This document shows, one piece after another, positions 28,021-38,682 of a stretch of 64,000 nt of DNA. Position numbers and translations under genes: made by a program. Positions within the stretch are counted from its first letter, which is position 1; each line of letters begins with the position of its first letter. Origin of the DNA: Rubrobacter tropicus (lineage in GTDB: Bacteria > Actinomycetota > Rubrobacteria > Rubrobacterales > Rubrobacteraceae); assembly GCF_011492945.1 (NCBI RefSeq), contig NZ_CP045119.1:4030001-4094000 (forward strand), given 5' to 3'. The notes under the pieces were generated by a model. The model was given only the letters and a program-made list of their open reading frames with translations. It was not told the origin of the DNA and did not search any database.

Positions 28021-28284
28021 CTACCCGGTCGTGAAGGAGGTAGTTCCCCTCAGGTCGACCACGTGGCGATTGCGGTTGTGGGCCAGCCGGATGAGGGCGT
28101 TGTCGCAACCCGGGCAGCGGACGATCACGCCCATCTCCCTCACCTCGTAGACGACCGCGCCCCCGAGCGTGCCCGCCCTGCCGCAGCCGCCGCAGGCGTA
28201 CTCGGCGGTGGTCGCCTCGAAGGAGAAGACCTCCCCGAGCACGCCCGCCGCGGCGTTCCCGTCCAGCCTGAGTAGTTCGTCCAC
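28021..28284 (-). CDS. Small zinc-ribbon protein, DUF6510-like
   Basis: From GTG 28284, with GGGAGG upstream, the product has 87 residues. It begins MDELLRLDGNAAAGVLGEVF and has two CxxC pairs (YACGGCG and RCPGCD) that would bind one zinc ion. This matches the small DUF6510 proteins that follow an FAD reductase and a sulfite-oxidase-like enzyme, as here. It might be a redox partner or assembly factor. Confidence 0.75.
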   Translation of the reverse strand: MDELLRLDGNAAAGVLGEVFSFEATTAEYACGGCGRAGTLGGAVVYEVREMGVIVRCPGCDNALIRLAHNRNRHVVDLRGTTSFTTG

Positions 28285-28289
28285 GATTC

Positions 28290-29041
28290 CTAACCTCCCG
28301 TTGCTCCGAAGCGTTCGGTCCTGACGCGCGCGGGTGCGTGTCCCAGGCCGACGAGCGCGGTCCCCACTTCTTCCACGAGCGGCGTGGGGCCGCACACGAA
28401 GGCTAGCGGGCGCTCCTCCGGGGGCCACGCCACCTCGGAGAGCATCCCGGCGTCGATCCGCCTGTCGTAGCCGGCCCAACCCTCCGGCGTGGAGCGGGTA
28501 AGGGTGTGAATGATCTGCAGCGAACCGTCCCGGGCCGCCAGGCTCTCCAGCTCCTTGCGGTAGATGATGTCTTCGTAGGAGCGGGAGGAGAGTAGCAAGC
28601 GGGTCGGCACGTCGCCGCCGACGGCCGCCCTGTGACGGATCATGGCCATCAGCGGCACCACGCCGGAACCGCCGCCGACCAGCAACAGCGGCCCGCCGCT
28701 CGCGGCCTCCCAGACGAAGTAGCCCCCGACGGGGCCCCTCAGCTCCAGCCTGTCCCCCGCCACGAGCACGTCCGTGAGGTAGGGCGAGACCTCGCCGTCC
28801 TCCAGGCGGTCGACCGTCAGCACGAGCCTCCCGCCGTCCTCGGGGCGGAGGCTATGGAGTAGCTCCTCTGGGCCCGGTAGCCGTCGGGCGCGGTGAGCCT
28901 CACGTCCACGTGCTGGCCGGCCCTGTGGCCCTCCCACCCCGGGACTTCGAGCACCAGGCTCTTGGTCCTCGGGGTCTCGGGCACGACGTCGACGACTCGC
29001 GCGAGGCGCCAGGAGATCCCGCGCGGCTGGGCGGCCGCCAC
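28290..29041 (-). pseudogene. FAD/NAD(P)-binding oxidoreductase (ferredoxin reductase type), one-base frameshift
   Basis: The N-terminal FAD domain starts at GTG 29041 and runs to YRAQRSYSIASAP, where it falls out of frame and stops at 28817. From the same point the next frame continues EDGGRLVLTVDRLEDGEVSP, then GGYFVWEAASGGPLLLVGGG and the C-terminal FVCGPTPLVEEV. One extra base in the GGGG at 28842-28845 (plus strand) restores a normal 250-residue ferredoxin-NADP reductase-like protein. It sits between the molybdopterin enzyme and the zinc-ribbon gene. Sequence error is as likely as true inactivation. Confidence 0.75.
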
Positions 29042-29042
29042 G

Positions 29043-29647
29043 CTAGTCCCCCCAGTAGCGCTGCTCGCGCCAGGGGTCGCCGTGGTTGTGGTAGCCCAGG
29101 GATTCCCAGAAGCCGGGGACGTCGTGGGCGGTTAGCCGCAACCCCCTCACCCACTTGGCGCTCTTCCAGAAGTACAGGTGAGGGACCAGGAGGCGGGCCG
29201 GCCCGCCGTGCTCGGGCTCCAGGGGCTCGCCGTCGTAGGCAAAAGCGACCCACGCCCTGCCCCCGTCACCTCCTCCAGGGGCAGGTTGGTGGTGTAGTCG
29301 CCGTCGCAGTAGGCCGTGACGTACTCGGCGGCCGTCTCCGCCCCTTCCAGCAGCGTGTCCACCGAGACGCCCTCCCAGCGCGTGCCTAGCTTGGACCATT
29401 TTGTGACGCAGTGGATGTCCGCGGTGATCCCCTCGGAGGGCAGCGCCCTGAACTCCTCCCACGTCCACCGCTTCGGCTCGTCCACCTCCCCGACGACGGA
29501 GAAGTCCCACTCCGAGAGCGGGGTGCGGGGCGTGGGCCCCGCGGAGAGGACCGGGAAGCCGTCCTCCAGGTACTGGCCCGGGGGCAGCGTCGTGTCCTGG
29601 TCTCCGCGGCGCCCCCTGAAGCCCCTGGAGAAGAATCCCTCGACCAT
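29043..29647 (-). pseudogene. Sulfite-oxidase-like molybdopterin oxidoreductase, one-base frameshift
   Basis: From ATG 29647 (GAGGAGG upstream) the frame gives the molybdopterin domain, including [20 protein letters not shown] with the Mo-binding Cys and [17 protein letters not shown]. It then leaves the family. The next frame continues with [20 protein letters not shown] and [20 protein letters not shown] to the stop at 29043. One extra C in the C5 run at 29260-29264 rejoins them, giving about 202 residues, the usual size of YedY-like short enzymes. There is no Tat signal, so it is cytosolic. It heads the operon with the FAD reductase and zinc ribbon. Confidence 0.75.
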
Positions 29648-29720
29648 GCTCTGAACCTCCTCGTTCTCTGGCCTTCACTCTAACGCAGTCCGCACCCCCG
29701 CGGCCACGAGATTGACCCGT

Positions 29721-29792
29721 TCACAGGGTGGCGACCGGTCCACCGTCGACGACGAATCCCGAGCCCGCGACGTCACGTGCGCCCTCTCCGGC
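29721..29792 (-). pseudogene. C-terminal remnant of a short-chain dehydrogenase
   Basis: The reverse strand reads GSGFVVDGGPVATL before TGA 29721-29723, matching the final 'TG-x-x-x-x-VDGG' strand of SDR enzymes. Nothing of the rest of the domain is found upstream. Confidence 0.35.
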
Positions 29793-29870
29793 GGGCGGCA
29801 CTACGGGTTCGGTGGCAGACTCGGGCGCCTTTACGGTCCGCGTCGAGCGGTCAGGATTCGCCGGGACCTT

Positions 29871-31085
29871 TCATCTCCTCGACGCTTCGGACACAGACCG
29901 GAGCGCCCCGGCGAGATCCGGCGGGTCGGAGCGGCGCACCACGACCTCGGGCGTGCCGTGCCACGCCGCGCAGTCGCGCAGCGTCCCGGCGAGGCCGGCG
30001 ATGAGATCTTCTTCGGCGTTCACGCCCGGCTCCAGGTGGAGCGCCTTGACCTCGAACGTCCCTTGCTTGCGGTGCGCCTTCGCGTCGAGCCTTCCGACCA
30101 GGGCTCCGCGGTGCAGGATAGGAAGCGAGTAGTAGCCGTGGCGGCGCTTGGCGGCCGGGGTGTAGACCTCGATCCTGTACTCGAACCCGAAGAGCTCCAG
30201 CGCCCGCGCCCGGTCCCAGACCACGGGATCGAACGGCGAGAGCAACGTGGTGATGCCAGCGCGCAGGCCACCGGAGACGGCCTTCTCCGCTAGACCCGCG
30301 TTCTCCGGGTGGACGTAGGCCGGTCCGTCCCTACCCTCTATCCTGGCAGGGATAAGTGATCCCTCCTCGGCCAGCCCTTCGAGCAGTCCGGCTATGCCCT
30401 TCTTCGGCGTGCGGAAGTAGTCCGGTACCCAGCGCGCCACGGCGACGCCGAGCGCCCGCACGGCCTTGAGGGCGAGCGTCCGGCGGACCTCTTCCGGCGT
30501 CGGCGCGAGGGCGTCCTCCCACTCGGGCAAGGCGTGCTGCAGGACGCGTTCGCGCAGGTCGTAGACGCGGTGGAAGTTCGGGTCGCGGCGCGAGATCATG
30601 AGCTCTCCGGCCGCGAACAGGTGCTCGAGCGCCCGCTTCTCCGGTTTCCACTCCCACCAGCCGCCGGCCTTCCCGTCGGTACGGGCAAACTCCGCGGAGC
30701 GCACCGGCCCTCTCTCACGGATACGCTCCAGCACGCGCCGGACCTCCTCGGGGTGGGCCGAGAACCAGGCGCGGCTCTTCTCGCCGCCTTCCAGCATGAA
30801 CCGCCGGTACAGCCCGTAATCTTCGACGGGAACGAAGCAGGCCGCGTGCGACCAATACTCGAAGAGCTTGCCCTCGGCCAGCAACTCATCCAGCCAGATA
30901 GGTTCGTACGAGCCGAGCCGACTCCACAGCACCAGGTATGGGCTTCGGGCGACCACGGAGATGGAGTCGATCTGCAACACCCCCATACGCCGGATCGCCC
31001 CGAGAACGTCGCCCTTCCCGGCCGGCCGCTCCAACCTCCGGTTCAGCCCTTGCGCCGCGAGCAGCAGCGCCCGCGCCTCAGACAT
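29871..31085 (-). CDS. Winged-helix DNA glycosylase-like protein of the YcaQ/AlkX group
   Basis: About 404 residues of the HTH_42 (YcaQ) superfamily, with three winged-helix-like units and a beta-barrel. The motif LQIDSISVVARSPY carries the QxD signature of the AlkX/YcaQ branch, which unhooks interstrand crosslinks and N7-alkyl adducts. Other family blocks are WSHAACFVPVEDY and LLSPFDPVVWDRARALELF. ATG 31085 is preferred by homology; a start at 31145 is in frame. A paralogue of the sister branch is encoded immediately upstream. Confidence 0.85.
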   Translation of the reverse strand: MSEARALLLAAQGLNRRLERPAGKGDVLGAIRRMGVLQIDSISVVARSPYLVLWSRLGSYEPIWLDELLAEGKLFEYWSHAACFVPVEDYGLYRRFMLEGGEKSRAWFSAHPEEVRRVLERIRERGPVRSAEFARTDGKAGGWWEWKPEKRALEHLFAAGELMISRRDPNFHRVYDLRERVLQHALPEWEDALAPTPEEVRRTLALKAVRALGVAVARWVPDYFRTPKKGIAGLLEGLAEEGSLIPARIEGRDGPAYVHPENAGLAEKAVSGGLRAGITTLLSPFDPVVWDRARALELFGFEYRIEVYTPAAKRRHGYYSLPILHRGALVGRLDAKAHRKQGTFEVKALHLEPGVNAEEDLIAGLAGTLRDCAAWHGTPEVVVRRSDPPDLAGALRSVSEASRR

Positions 31086-31266
31086 CGAAAACTCTATGAC
31101 CCCTCCTCGCAGGGAACCCCGGCGACCATGGTCCTCACTCGCCACCCCTCCCTTCGGCGGTCGATGCCCCCTAGTTATACGGTGGCCGAGGTGGCCCGAC
31201 GAGTACCAGTGTGGTCGGTTGCCAAGGGCTTTACGTCCGGCCGGGCAACCTCACCGGAGCAAAATC

Positions 31267-32394
31267 CTACCGCCCGTAAAAACCAACCTCGAAGGTCCCG
31301 GCGCCTCCGGGCCCTGCCACGAAACGCAGCAGCCGCTCCCCTTCCTCGGCCAGCGCGTCGCGATCCTCCTTCGGCAGCCGCTCGAACGGCTCGATCGAGA
31401 GCGTCGCCTTCCCGCGGGTCACCTCCGTCCTCCACGTTCCGCTGACGAAACCGTCTACGAGAAAGGTGGCCGGGACCATACCGTTCATGGAGGCAATCGC
31501 CTTGCGGTGATCGTCCGCCATCACGCGGGCGCGGTCGGCGTGGGAGAGGATCAGGTTGTCGAAAGCGGGCACGAAGCGCGCCGGGGCCGAAACCCCCGGA
31601 TCGGGCCTCGGGGCGTCTGGCAGGTCGAACAACTCCCTGCCGCCTTCGTCGCGAAACGTCTTCAGGCGCGGTCGCAGCCGCTCGAATACCTCGCCCAGCC
31701 GGGTCAGGCCCGACCAGGTCTGCGCGTCCTTGACGCTCGCTGGTCCGAACGCACCGAGGTAACGCAGGACCAACTCGTCCAACGAGGGGTCCGGGTCGAG
31801 CGAACGGCCGAGCCAGGCTTCTACCGTGGTGTGAGAGACGGGACCGCTCCTACCCCACAGACCGCGGGGCGGTACCTGGACTAGCGGCACCAGGTGGCGG
31901 ATAGCGCGGGCGAGAGGAGCGGCGTCGTTGTCGGGCCATCGCCCCCGCAGGAGCCCTCCGAGATCCTTGGCGGTAAGCGGTCGTTCTTCCAGCAGCGCAC
32001 GCCCGGCGGCGACGAGTTCCCCGACGTCCACCCCCTCCAGGGCCGCACGACGGGCCCGTCCCGCGTAGAGGTTGCGCTCGATGGCGGGCCGCGTCAGGGG
32101 GCGCAGCGTCAGGCAGTCGCGGGCGGAGACCAGGTGCAAGGTGTTGCGCATAAGCGCGACGCGCACGGCCCGCCGCCCGACGATCTCCCGGGAGAGCTCG
32201 TCGGGACGAAAGCCTTCGAGGCGCATCCACAGGCCAACGTAGGGCGGGTCGGGAGCCTGGGCTTGTAGGCCGACGAGGTGCTCGATCGCGTCGAGGACGG
32301 GCGTCTCACGGCGATCCAGCAGCATCTGTCGCTCGAGCAAAGCGCGGTTGAGCGCGCGCGGGCCAAGTACCTCGTTCGATCCCCGCGACGTCAT
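31267..32394 (-). CDS. Winged-helix DNA-binding protein of the AlkZ-like group
   Basis: From ATG 32394 the protein has 375 residues. It starts with ALNRALLERQMLLDRRETPV, and LVGLQAQAPDPPYVGLW shows the QxQ signature seen in AlkZ-type crosslink glycosylases. The C-terminal block RFVPAFDNLILSHADRARV is also typical. AlkZ protects some actinobacteria from their own DNA-alkylating product (azinomycin), and many homologues have unknown targets. It precedes the YcaQ-type gene by 180 nt on the same strand. Confidence 0.85.
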   Translation of the reverse strand: MTSRGSNEVLGPRALNRALLERQMLLDRRETPVLDAIEHLVGLQAQAPDPPYVGLWMRLEGFRPDELSREIVGRRAVRVALMRNTLHLVSARDCLTLRPLTRPAIERNLYAGRARRAALEGVDVGELVAAGRALLEERPLTAKDLGGLLRGRWPDNDAAPLARAIRHLVPLVQVPPRGLWGRSGPVSHTTVEAWLGRSLDPDPSLDELVLRYLGAFGPASVKDAQTWSGLTRLGEVFERLRPRLKTFRDEGGRELFDLPDAPRPDPGVSAPARFVPAFDNLILSHADRARVMADDHRKAIASMNGMVPATFLVDGFVSGTWRTEVTRGKATLSIEPFERLPKEDRDALAEEGERLLRFVAGPGGAGTFEVGFYGR

Positions 32395-32530
32395 CGGGGC
32401 CCGTCTGACGCGACGAAGACGGGCGCGACAGGCGGCCCACCGCGGCCAACGCGAACCCCGGCCACGGACCATGACGCTGGAGTCAGGACGATGAACGCGA
32501 CGATCCTCAATGGCGACCTCGACGACGCCG

Positions 32531-33961
32531 TTACCCGGGCAACAAACTCCTGCCCATCAAGAACTCGTCGGCCTGACGGGCTGCCTTGCGGCCCTCGGCG
32601 ATGGCCCAGACTATCAAGGACGCCCCCCGCTTGGCGTCGCCGGCGACGAAGACGTCCTCCTGCCTGGTCCCGAAGCCGTTCTCGGAGTGGATGGCGCCCC
32701 GGTCGGTGTATCCGAGGTCCATCTCCTCCTGGAGGCGATCCTTGACGGGGCCCGTGAAGCCGATGGCGAGAAGGACGAGGTCGGTCTCCATCTCGAAGTC
32801 CGTCCCCTCCTTCGGGACGGTCTTGCCCTCGGGTGTCCGCTCGGTCTCGACGGCGTGCATCCTCTCGACGTGGCCGTTCGAGCCGGAGAAACCCTTGACG
32901 GCGACAGAGAAGCCGCGCTCACCGCCCTCCTCGTGCGCGGGGTAGGTGTGCAGGATAAGCGGCCAGTCCGGCCAGACGAGGTGGTCCGGGTTCTCGGGTG
33001 GCTTGGGGCCGTGGGTGAGGACCTTTACCGAGGCGCAGCCCTCGCGGTGGGAGTTGCCGAGGCAGTCGGCGCTCGTGTCGCCGCCGCCCAGGATGACGAC
33101 GTTCTTGTCCTTCGCGCTGATCTCTATCTCGGCGTTGGTCGGGAGGCCGGCGACGCGGCGGTTTTGTTGCACGAGGTAATCCATCGCGAGGTGGATGCCC
33201 CCGAGCTCCCTGCCCGGCACGTCGAGGTCGCGGCCCTGCAACGCGCCCACGGCGAGGACCGTCGCGTCGAACTCGCTCTTGAGCTCTTCCGTCGTCGGGT
33301 TCTCGCCGACGTGGGAGTTCGCGCGGAACTCGACGCCTTCCTCTTCCATCATGGCGACGCGACGGTCGACCACCCACTTCTCTATCTTGTAGTCGGGGAT
33401 GCCGTAGCGGAGGAGGCCGCCGATCTTGTCGTCCTTCTCGAAGACGACGACCGTGTGCCCGGCCCAGTTGAGTTGCTGCGCCGCGGCCAGGCCCGCCGGT
33501 CCGCTGCCGACGACCGCGACCTTCTTCCCGGTCCGCCTCTCGGGCGGCGGGGGTTTGGCGACCACCCAGCCTTCGTCGAAGGCGCGGTTTATTATGGAGA
33601 GCTCTATCTCCTTTATGGTTACCGGCTTGTCGTTGATGGCGAGGACGCAGGCCGCCTCGCACGGGGCGGGGCAGAGCATCCCCGTGAACTCTGGGAAGTT
33701 GTTCGTCTGGTGGAGGCGGTCTATCGCCTGCTTCCAGTGCTCACGGTAGACGAGGTCGTTCCAGTCCGGGATCAGGTTTCCCAAGGGACAGCCGGTGTTG
33801 CAGAAAGGCACCCCGCAGTCCATGCACCGCGAGGCCTGGCCCTTGAGCTCCTCCTCGGGCATGGGCTCGTAGACGTAGCGGTAGTCCTGGACCCGCTCTT
33901 CGACGGTCCGCTTGGGGGTGGGCTTGCGCCCGATCTTGAGAAAGCCTTTGGGATCCCCCAC
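32531..33961 (-). CDS. gltD: Glutamate synthase [NADPH] small subunit
   Basis: The 476-residue protein supplies electrons from NADPH to the large subunit. The N-terminal cysteine cluster (RCMDCGVPFCNTGCPLGNL) holds the iron-sulfur centres. VVGSGPAGLAAAQQL binds FAD and ILGGGDTSADCLG binds NADPH. The C-terminal FVAGDAKRGASLIVWAIAEG is typical. The start GTG uses the G of the gltB TAG stop, so the pair is coupled. Length and motifs are normal. Confidence 0.96.
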   Translation of the reverse strand: MGDPKGFLKIGRKPTPKRTVEERVQDYRYVYEPMPEEELKGQASRCMDCGVPFCNTGCPLGNLIPDWNDLVYREHWKQAIDRLHQTNNFPEFTGMLCPAPCEAACVLAINDKPVTIKEIELSIINRAFDEGWVVAKPPPPERRTGKKVAVVGSGPAGLAAAQQLNWAGHTVVVFEKDDKIGGLLRYGIPDYKIEKWVVDRRVAMMEEEGVEFRANSHVGENPTTEELKSEFDATVLAVGALQGRDLDVPGRELGGIHLAMDYLVQQNRRVAGLPTNAEIEISAKDKNVVILGGGDTSADCLGNSHREGCASVKVLTHGPKPPENPDHLVWPDWPLILHTYPAHEEGGERGFSVAVKGFSGSNGHVERMHAVETERTPEGKTVPKEGTDFEMETDLVLLAIGFTGPVKDRLQEEMDLGYTDRGAIHSENGFGTRQEDVFVAGDAKRGASLIVWAIAEGRKAARQADEFLMGRSLLPG

Positions 33962-36900
33962 TAGCGCGCCACCTCCAACTCCGCCTCCTGCCGCTCCTGC
34001 AACACCCGCTTGAGGTCGTGCGGCATCACTTTGATGAACCTGGGCAGCAACTCGTCCCACTCGCCCAGCACCCGCCGCGCCCGCTCGCTCCCGGTCCATT
34101 CCAGGTGCTTTTCGACCATCTCCCTCAAGAGCGCCTCGTCTTCCTCCGATTCCACGGCCTCCAAACCGACCATGTCCTTGTTGCAGAGCGTCTCGAAACG
34201 CCCCTCCTCGTCGAGCACGAACGCCACCCCGCCGCTCATACCGGCCGCGAAGTTGCGCCCCGTCTCCCCGAGCACAACGACGACCCCGCCGGTCATGTAC
34301 TCGCAACCGTGGTCCCCGAGGCCCTCGACGACGGCGTGCGCCCCCGAGTTACGGACCGCGAACCGTTCCCCCGCGAAGCCGCGGAAGAAAGCCTCGCCAG
34401 CCGTGGCGCCGTAGAGCGCGACGTTCCCGATGACGACGTTGCGGGCCGCCCTGTAACCCGCCACTTTCGACGGGAAGACCGCGAGCCGCCCCCCCGAGAG
34501 GCCCTTGCCCACGTAGTCGTTCGTGGTGCCTTCCAGGGCGAACGTAATGCCCTTCGCCAGCCACGCCCCGAAGGACTGGCCGCCGACGCCGTTCATGTCT
34601 ATCCGGATGGCGCCGTCGGGCAGCCCGTCGTTGCCGTACCGCCGCGCGAGCTCGCCCGAGAGCATCCCCCCGACCGTGCGGTGGGTGTTCAGGACCTCTC
34701 GCGAGAACCGGACGGGCTCCCCGTTTTCGAGGGCCGGCATGCACCCCTCGATCAGCTCGTTGTCCAGCGACCTGTCGAGGCCGTGCTCCTGCAGCTCGGT
34801 GTGCCGGATGGGCTTCCCTTCGGAGTCCTCGTCGTGGTGCAGGATCGCCGAGAGGTCCACGCCCCGCGCTTTCCAGTGCTCGATGGCCCCGCGCATCTTG
34901 AGCCTGTCCGTCCGCCCGACCATCTCCTCGAACGTGCGGAAGCCCATCCCGGCCATGAACTCCCGCACCTCCTCGGCGAGGAAGAAGAAGTAGTTCACGA
35001 CGTGCTCGGGCGTCCCCCTGAAGAGCTTGCGGAGCTCCGGGTCCTGCGTCGCTATGCCGACGGGGCAGGTGTTCAGGTGGCAGACGCGCATCATGATGCA
35101 GCCGGTCGCCACGAGCGGGGCCGTCGAGAAGGCGAACTCCTCGCCGCCGAGAAGCGCCGCCACCACCACATCCCGGCCCGTCTTGAGCTGGCCGTCGGTC
35201 TGCAGGACGACGCGCCCGCGCAGGTCGTTTCGGACCAGGACCTGCTGGGTCTCGGCGAGGCCGAGCTCCCACGGAAGTCCCGCGTGCTTTATGGAGGAGA
35301 GCGGTGAGGCACCCGTCCCGCCGTCGTGGCCGGAGATCGTTATGTGGTCGGCCTTCGCCTTCGCCACACCAGCCGCCACCGTGCCGACCCCGACCTCGGC
35401 GACGAGCTTCACGCTCACGTCGGCGCGGGGGTTTGCGTTCTTGAGGTCGTGGATAAGCTGGGCGAGATCCTCTATCGAGTAGATGTCATGGTGGGGCGGC
35501 GGGGATATGAGGCCGACGCCCGGCGTCGAGTAGCGGACCTTCGCTATGTCTTCCGAGACCTTGTGGCCCGGGAGCTGGCCGCCCTCGCCAGGCTTGGAGC
35601 CCTGGGCCATCTTTATCTGCAAGACGTCCGCGTTTACGAGGTACTCCGTCGTGACGCCGAACCGGCCGCTGGCGACCTGCTTGACGGCGCTGCGGCGGTT
35701 GTCGCCGCCCGGGTCGGGGGTGAAGCGCGAGGGATCTTCTCCACCCTCACCGGTGTTCGACTTGCCGCCGATGCGGTTCATGGCGATGGCGAGCGTCTCG
35801 TGGGCCTCTTTGGAGATCGAACCGAACGACATCGCGCCCGTCACGAACCGCTTGACGATCTCCTTGGCAGGCTCCACCTCTTCTAGCGGTATCGGCGCCT
35901 GCTCGAACTCGAAGAGGCCGCGCAACGTCGAGTAGCGCGCGCTCTGCTCGTCGAAGTGGCGGGTGAACTGCTTGAAGGTCTCGAAGTCTCCGGTCTTGAC
36001 GGCCCGCTGCAGCGGGACGATGCTGTCGGGGTTCCACTGGTGGTACTGGCCCTGCTGGCGCAGCTGGTACTCGCCGCCAATCTCCAGCTCCTCGGCGTTG
36101 TCCTCTGCGGCGGCGAAGGCGGCCCGGTGGCGCTCCAGGGTCTCGCGGGCCAGGGCTTCGATGCCGACGCCCCCCACGCGCGAGGCCGTGCCGACGAAAT
36201 GTTTGTCGATAAACTCCTCGTTCAGGCCGACGGCCTCGAAGATCTGGGCCCCGCAGTACGAAAAGAGCGTCGAGATCCCCATCTTGGAGATTACCTTCAA
36301 GAGGCCCTTCCCGACGGCCTTGACGTAGTTCTTGGACGCCTCCTCGGCGTCCACGCCCTCCGTGAGGTGGGATTCGGTGAGCTCCTCGATCGTCTCGAAG
36401 GCCAGGTACGGCGCTATGGCCGTCGCCCCGTAGCCGACGAGCAGGGCGAAGTGGTGGACCTCCCGCGCCTCGGCGGTCTCGACGACGAGCGTCGTCGCCG
36501 TGCGGATGCCGGCCCGCACCAGGTGGTGGTGGACGGCGGCAGTGGCGAGCAGGCTCGGTATCGGGGCCTGCATCTCGTTGACGCCCCTGTCGCTCAGGAC
36601 CAGGACGGCCGAACCGCCCCTGACCGCGCCCTCGGCCTTCTCGCACAGGACCGTGAGCGCCTTCTCCATCCCGGCCTCGCCGGCCGAGACGGGAAAGAGG
36701 GTCGAGAGCGTCGTGGAGCTCGCGCGCTCGTCGCCCAAGGCCCGGATCTTTTCCAGCTCGACCGCCGTGAGCACGGGCTGGTCTATAAGGACGCGCCGGC
36801 AGTGCTCGGGCGTCTCGTCGAACAGGTTCTTCTCGGGCCCGAGGCTCATCTTGAGCGACATGACCAGCTCTTCGCGCAAGGGGTCTATTGGCGGGTTCGT

Positions 36901-38445
36901 CACCTGCGCGAAGTGCTGCTTGAAGTACGAGAACAGTAGCTGCGGCCTCTCGGAGAGGACCGCGAGCGGGGTGTCCGTGCCCATGGAGCCGTCCGGCTCC
37001 TTGCCGTTCTGGGCCATGGGGGCGAGGATTATCCTCTGGTCCTCGATGGTGTATCCGAAGGCCCGCTGGCGCTGCAGCAGCGTGGCCGGCTCGGGGCGCG
37101 AGGCCTCGCCGGGGTCGGGTAGCTCGTTCAGGTGGATCTCACCCAGATCCAACCACTCCCGGTAGGGCTGGCGCCCGAAGAGCGGCCCCTTCACGTCCCC
37201 GTCGTGCAACAACTCGTGCCGCTCCGTATCGACGACGAGCATCTTGCCCGGCTGGAGCCGCCACCGCTCGATAACGTCCTCGGCCGGTATCCGCAGGGCC
37301 CCGTCCTCTGAAGCCATCACCACCCTGCCGTCCTTCGTGACGGAGTAGCGGGCCGGGCGCAGACCGTTCCTGTCCAGCGTCGCCCCAACGAGGCGGCCGT
37401 CGGTGAAGGCGACGGCGGCCGGTCCGTCCCACGGCTCCATGAGGGCCGAGTGGTACTGGTAGAAGGCGCGGCGGTCGGGGTCCATCAGGTCGTCGTTCTC
37501 CCAGGCCTCCGGGATCATCATGGCGACCGCGTGCGGCAGGCTGCGCCCCGCGAGGTGCAAGAGCTCCAGCGCGTTGTCGAAAGCGGCCGAGTCGCTCTGG
37601 CCCGGCGCGATGACCGGAGAAAGCTTGCCCAGGTCGTCGCCGAAGAGCTCCGAGCGCAGCCGGCTCTCGCGGGCGCGCATCCAGTTGACGTTGCCCCTTA
37701 TGGTGTTGATCTCGCCGTTGTGCGCGATAAAGCGGTAAGGGTGGGCGAGCTCCCAGGAACCCAGGGTGTTCGTCGAGAAACGCTCGTGGACCAGCGAGAT
37801 CGCGCCGGCGAAGTTCGGGTCCCTGAGATCCGGATAGAACCGAGCCAACTGCCGGCCCTTCAGGAGCCCCTTGTAGATGACGGTCCTCGAAGAGAGGCTG
37901 ACGACGTAGCAACCCTGCGACTCCTCGGTCTCCTTGTGGAGCCGGCGACGGATCACGTACAGCTTCCGCTCGAACGACGTCTCGTCCCCGCCCCGCCGCC
38001 CGACGAAGAACTGCCTGATGCGCGGCATGACGCTGCGCGCGACCTTCCCGACGGCCCCGGGCTCGACCGGAACGTCCCTGAACCCCAGAAGCTCCTGCCC
38101 CTCCCGGGCGCAGATCTCCGCGAGCTTCCCCCCGCAATCCGACTCCATAGCCTCGCCGGACTCGAAGAGCATCCCGACCCCGTATCCCCCGGCGGCCGGA
38201 AGCTCGATGCCGAGCCCCGCGCACTCGCGCCGGAAAAAGGCGTCGGGGATCTGGGTGAGAATCCCCGCCCCGTCTCCGGTCTCCGGGTCGCTACCCGTGG
38301 TGCCCCGGTGCTCGAGGTTGTGCAGCACCTCCAACCCCTGCTCGACCGTCTCCCGCGTGGGCCGGCCGTCGATGCGAGCTACGAACCCGAGCCCGCAAGC
38401 ATCGTGCTCGTACAAGGCATCGTATAGTCCGGCTTTGTGGGTCAA
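33961..38445 (-). CDS. gltB: Glutamate synthase large subunit
   Basis: The enzyme makes two glutamates from glutamine and 2-oxoglutarate. TTG 38445, with AAGGAGAGG 5 nt upstream, gives 1494 residues. The Ntn amidotransferase nucleophile is Cys17 in HDACGLGF, exposed after removal of a 16-residue propeptide, as in other GltB proteins. The FMN/synthase domain holds the [18 protein letters not shown] loop and a 3Fe-4S cluster region ([19 protein letters not shown]). The C-terminal GXGXG beta-helix ends the protein. It forms an operon with gltD. Confidence 0.96.
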   Translation of the reverse strand: MTHKAGLYDALYEHDACGLGFVARIDGRPTRETVEQGLEVLHNLEHRGTTGSDPETGDGAGILTQIPDAFFRRECAGLGIELPAAGGYGVGMLFESGEAMESDCGGKLAEICAREGQELLGFRDVPVEPGAVGKVARSVMPRIRQFFVGRRGGDETSFERKLYVIRRRLHKETEESQGCYVVSLSSRTVIYKGLLKGRQLARFYPDLRDPNFAGAISLVHERFSTNTLGSWELAHPYRFIAHNGEINTIRGNVNWMRARESRLRSELFGDDLGKLSPVIAPGQSDSAAFDNALELLHLAGRSLPHAVAMMIPEAWENDDLMDPDRRAFYQYHSALMEPWDGPAAVAFTDGRLVGATLDRNGLRPARYSVTKDGRVVMASEDGALRIPAEDVIERWRLQPGKMLVVDTERHELLHDGDVKGPLFGRQPYREWLDLGEIHLNELPDPGEASRPEPATLLQRQRAFGYTIEDQRIILAPMAQNGKEPDGSMGTDTPLAVLSERPQLLFSYFKQHFAQVTNPPIDPLREELVMSLKMSLGPEKNLFDETPEHCRRVLIDQPVLTAVELEKIRALGDERASSTTLSTLFPVSAGEAGMEKALTVLCEKAEGAVRGGSAVLVLSDRGVNEMQAPIPSLLATAAVHHHLVRAGIRTATTLVVETAEAREVHHFALLVGYGATAIAPYLAFETIEELTESHLTEGVDAEEASKNYVKAVGKGLLKVISKMGISTLFSYCGAQIFEAVGLNEEFIDKHFVGTASRVGGVGIEALARETLERHRAAFAAAEDNAEELEIGGEYQLRQQGQYHQWNPDSIVPLQRAVKTGDFETFKQFTRHFDEQSARYSTLRGLFEFEQAPIPLEEVEPAKEIVKRFVTGAMSFGSISKEAHETLAIAMNRIGGKSNTGEGGEDPSRFTPDPGGDNRRSAVKQVASGRFGVTTEYLVNADVLQIKMAQGSKPGEGGQLPGHKVSEDIAKVRYSTPGVGLISPPPHHDIYSIEDLAQLIHDLKNANPRADVSVKLVAEVGVGTVAAGVAKAKADHITISGHDGGTGASPLSSIKHAGLPWELGLAETQQVLVRNDLRGRVVLQTDGQLKTGRDVVVAALLGGEEFAFSTAPLVATGCIMMRVCHLNTCPVGIATQDPELRKLFRGTPEHVVNYFFFLAEEVREFMAGMGFRTFEEMVGRTDRLKMRGAIEHWKARGVDLSAILHHDEDSEGKPIRHTELQEHGLDRSLDNELIEGCMPALENGEPVRFSREVLNTHRTVGGMLSGELARRYGNDGLPDGAIRIDMNGVGGQSFGAWLAKGITFALEGTTNDYVGKGLSGGRLAVFPSKVAGYRAARNVVIGNVALYGATAGEAFFRGFAGERFAVRNSGAHAVVEGLGDHGCEYMTGGVVVVLGETGRNFAAGMSGGVAFVLDEEGRFETLCNKDMVGLEAVESEEDEALLREMVEKHLEWTGSERARRVLGEWDELLPRFIKVMPHDLKRVLQERQEAELEVAR

Positions 38446-38554
38446 CGAATCCTCTCCTTCGACGCCTGGGGTACGGAAGCAACCCACTTTTTACACGAAT
38501 GACGAACAGAGCACAAGGGCGTAACAAACGCGTTGCATACTAGCGCGATTGAAG

Positions 38555-38682
38555 GCTTGTGGAAAAGGCTTCAGGCTGCAGGCCGCCTTCTTCGAAGGCT
38601 GTCGGGCTTCAGGGGCGGGAAGTCGGGACACCGCCGCGCCAACCATTCCTGATGCCTGTAGCCTGATGCCTTCAATCTAGAG
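38555..38682. repeat. Family A intergenic hairpin repeat, copy A4
   Basis: GGCTTCAGGCTGCAGG at 38568 is nearly complementary to CCTGATGCCTGTAGCC at about 38650, and is closely related to copy A1. It fills the gap upstream of gltB. Confidence 0.6.

Noticed and set aside
16982-29264. Programmed frameshifting as an explanation for the broken genes
   Set aside because: The sites are plain G/C runs of 3-6 bases without slippery heptamers or downstream structures, and they occur in unrelated enzymes.
32531-34306. An N-terminal extension of GltD into the gltB end
   Set aside because: The added residues are a shadow of the gltB C-terminus, and a GTG overlapping the gltB stop gives the normal GltD N-terminus.
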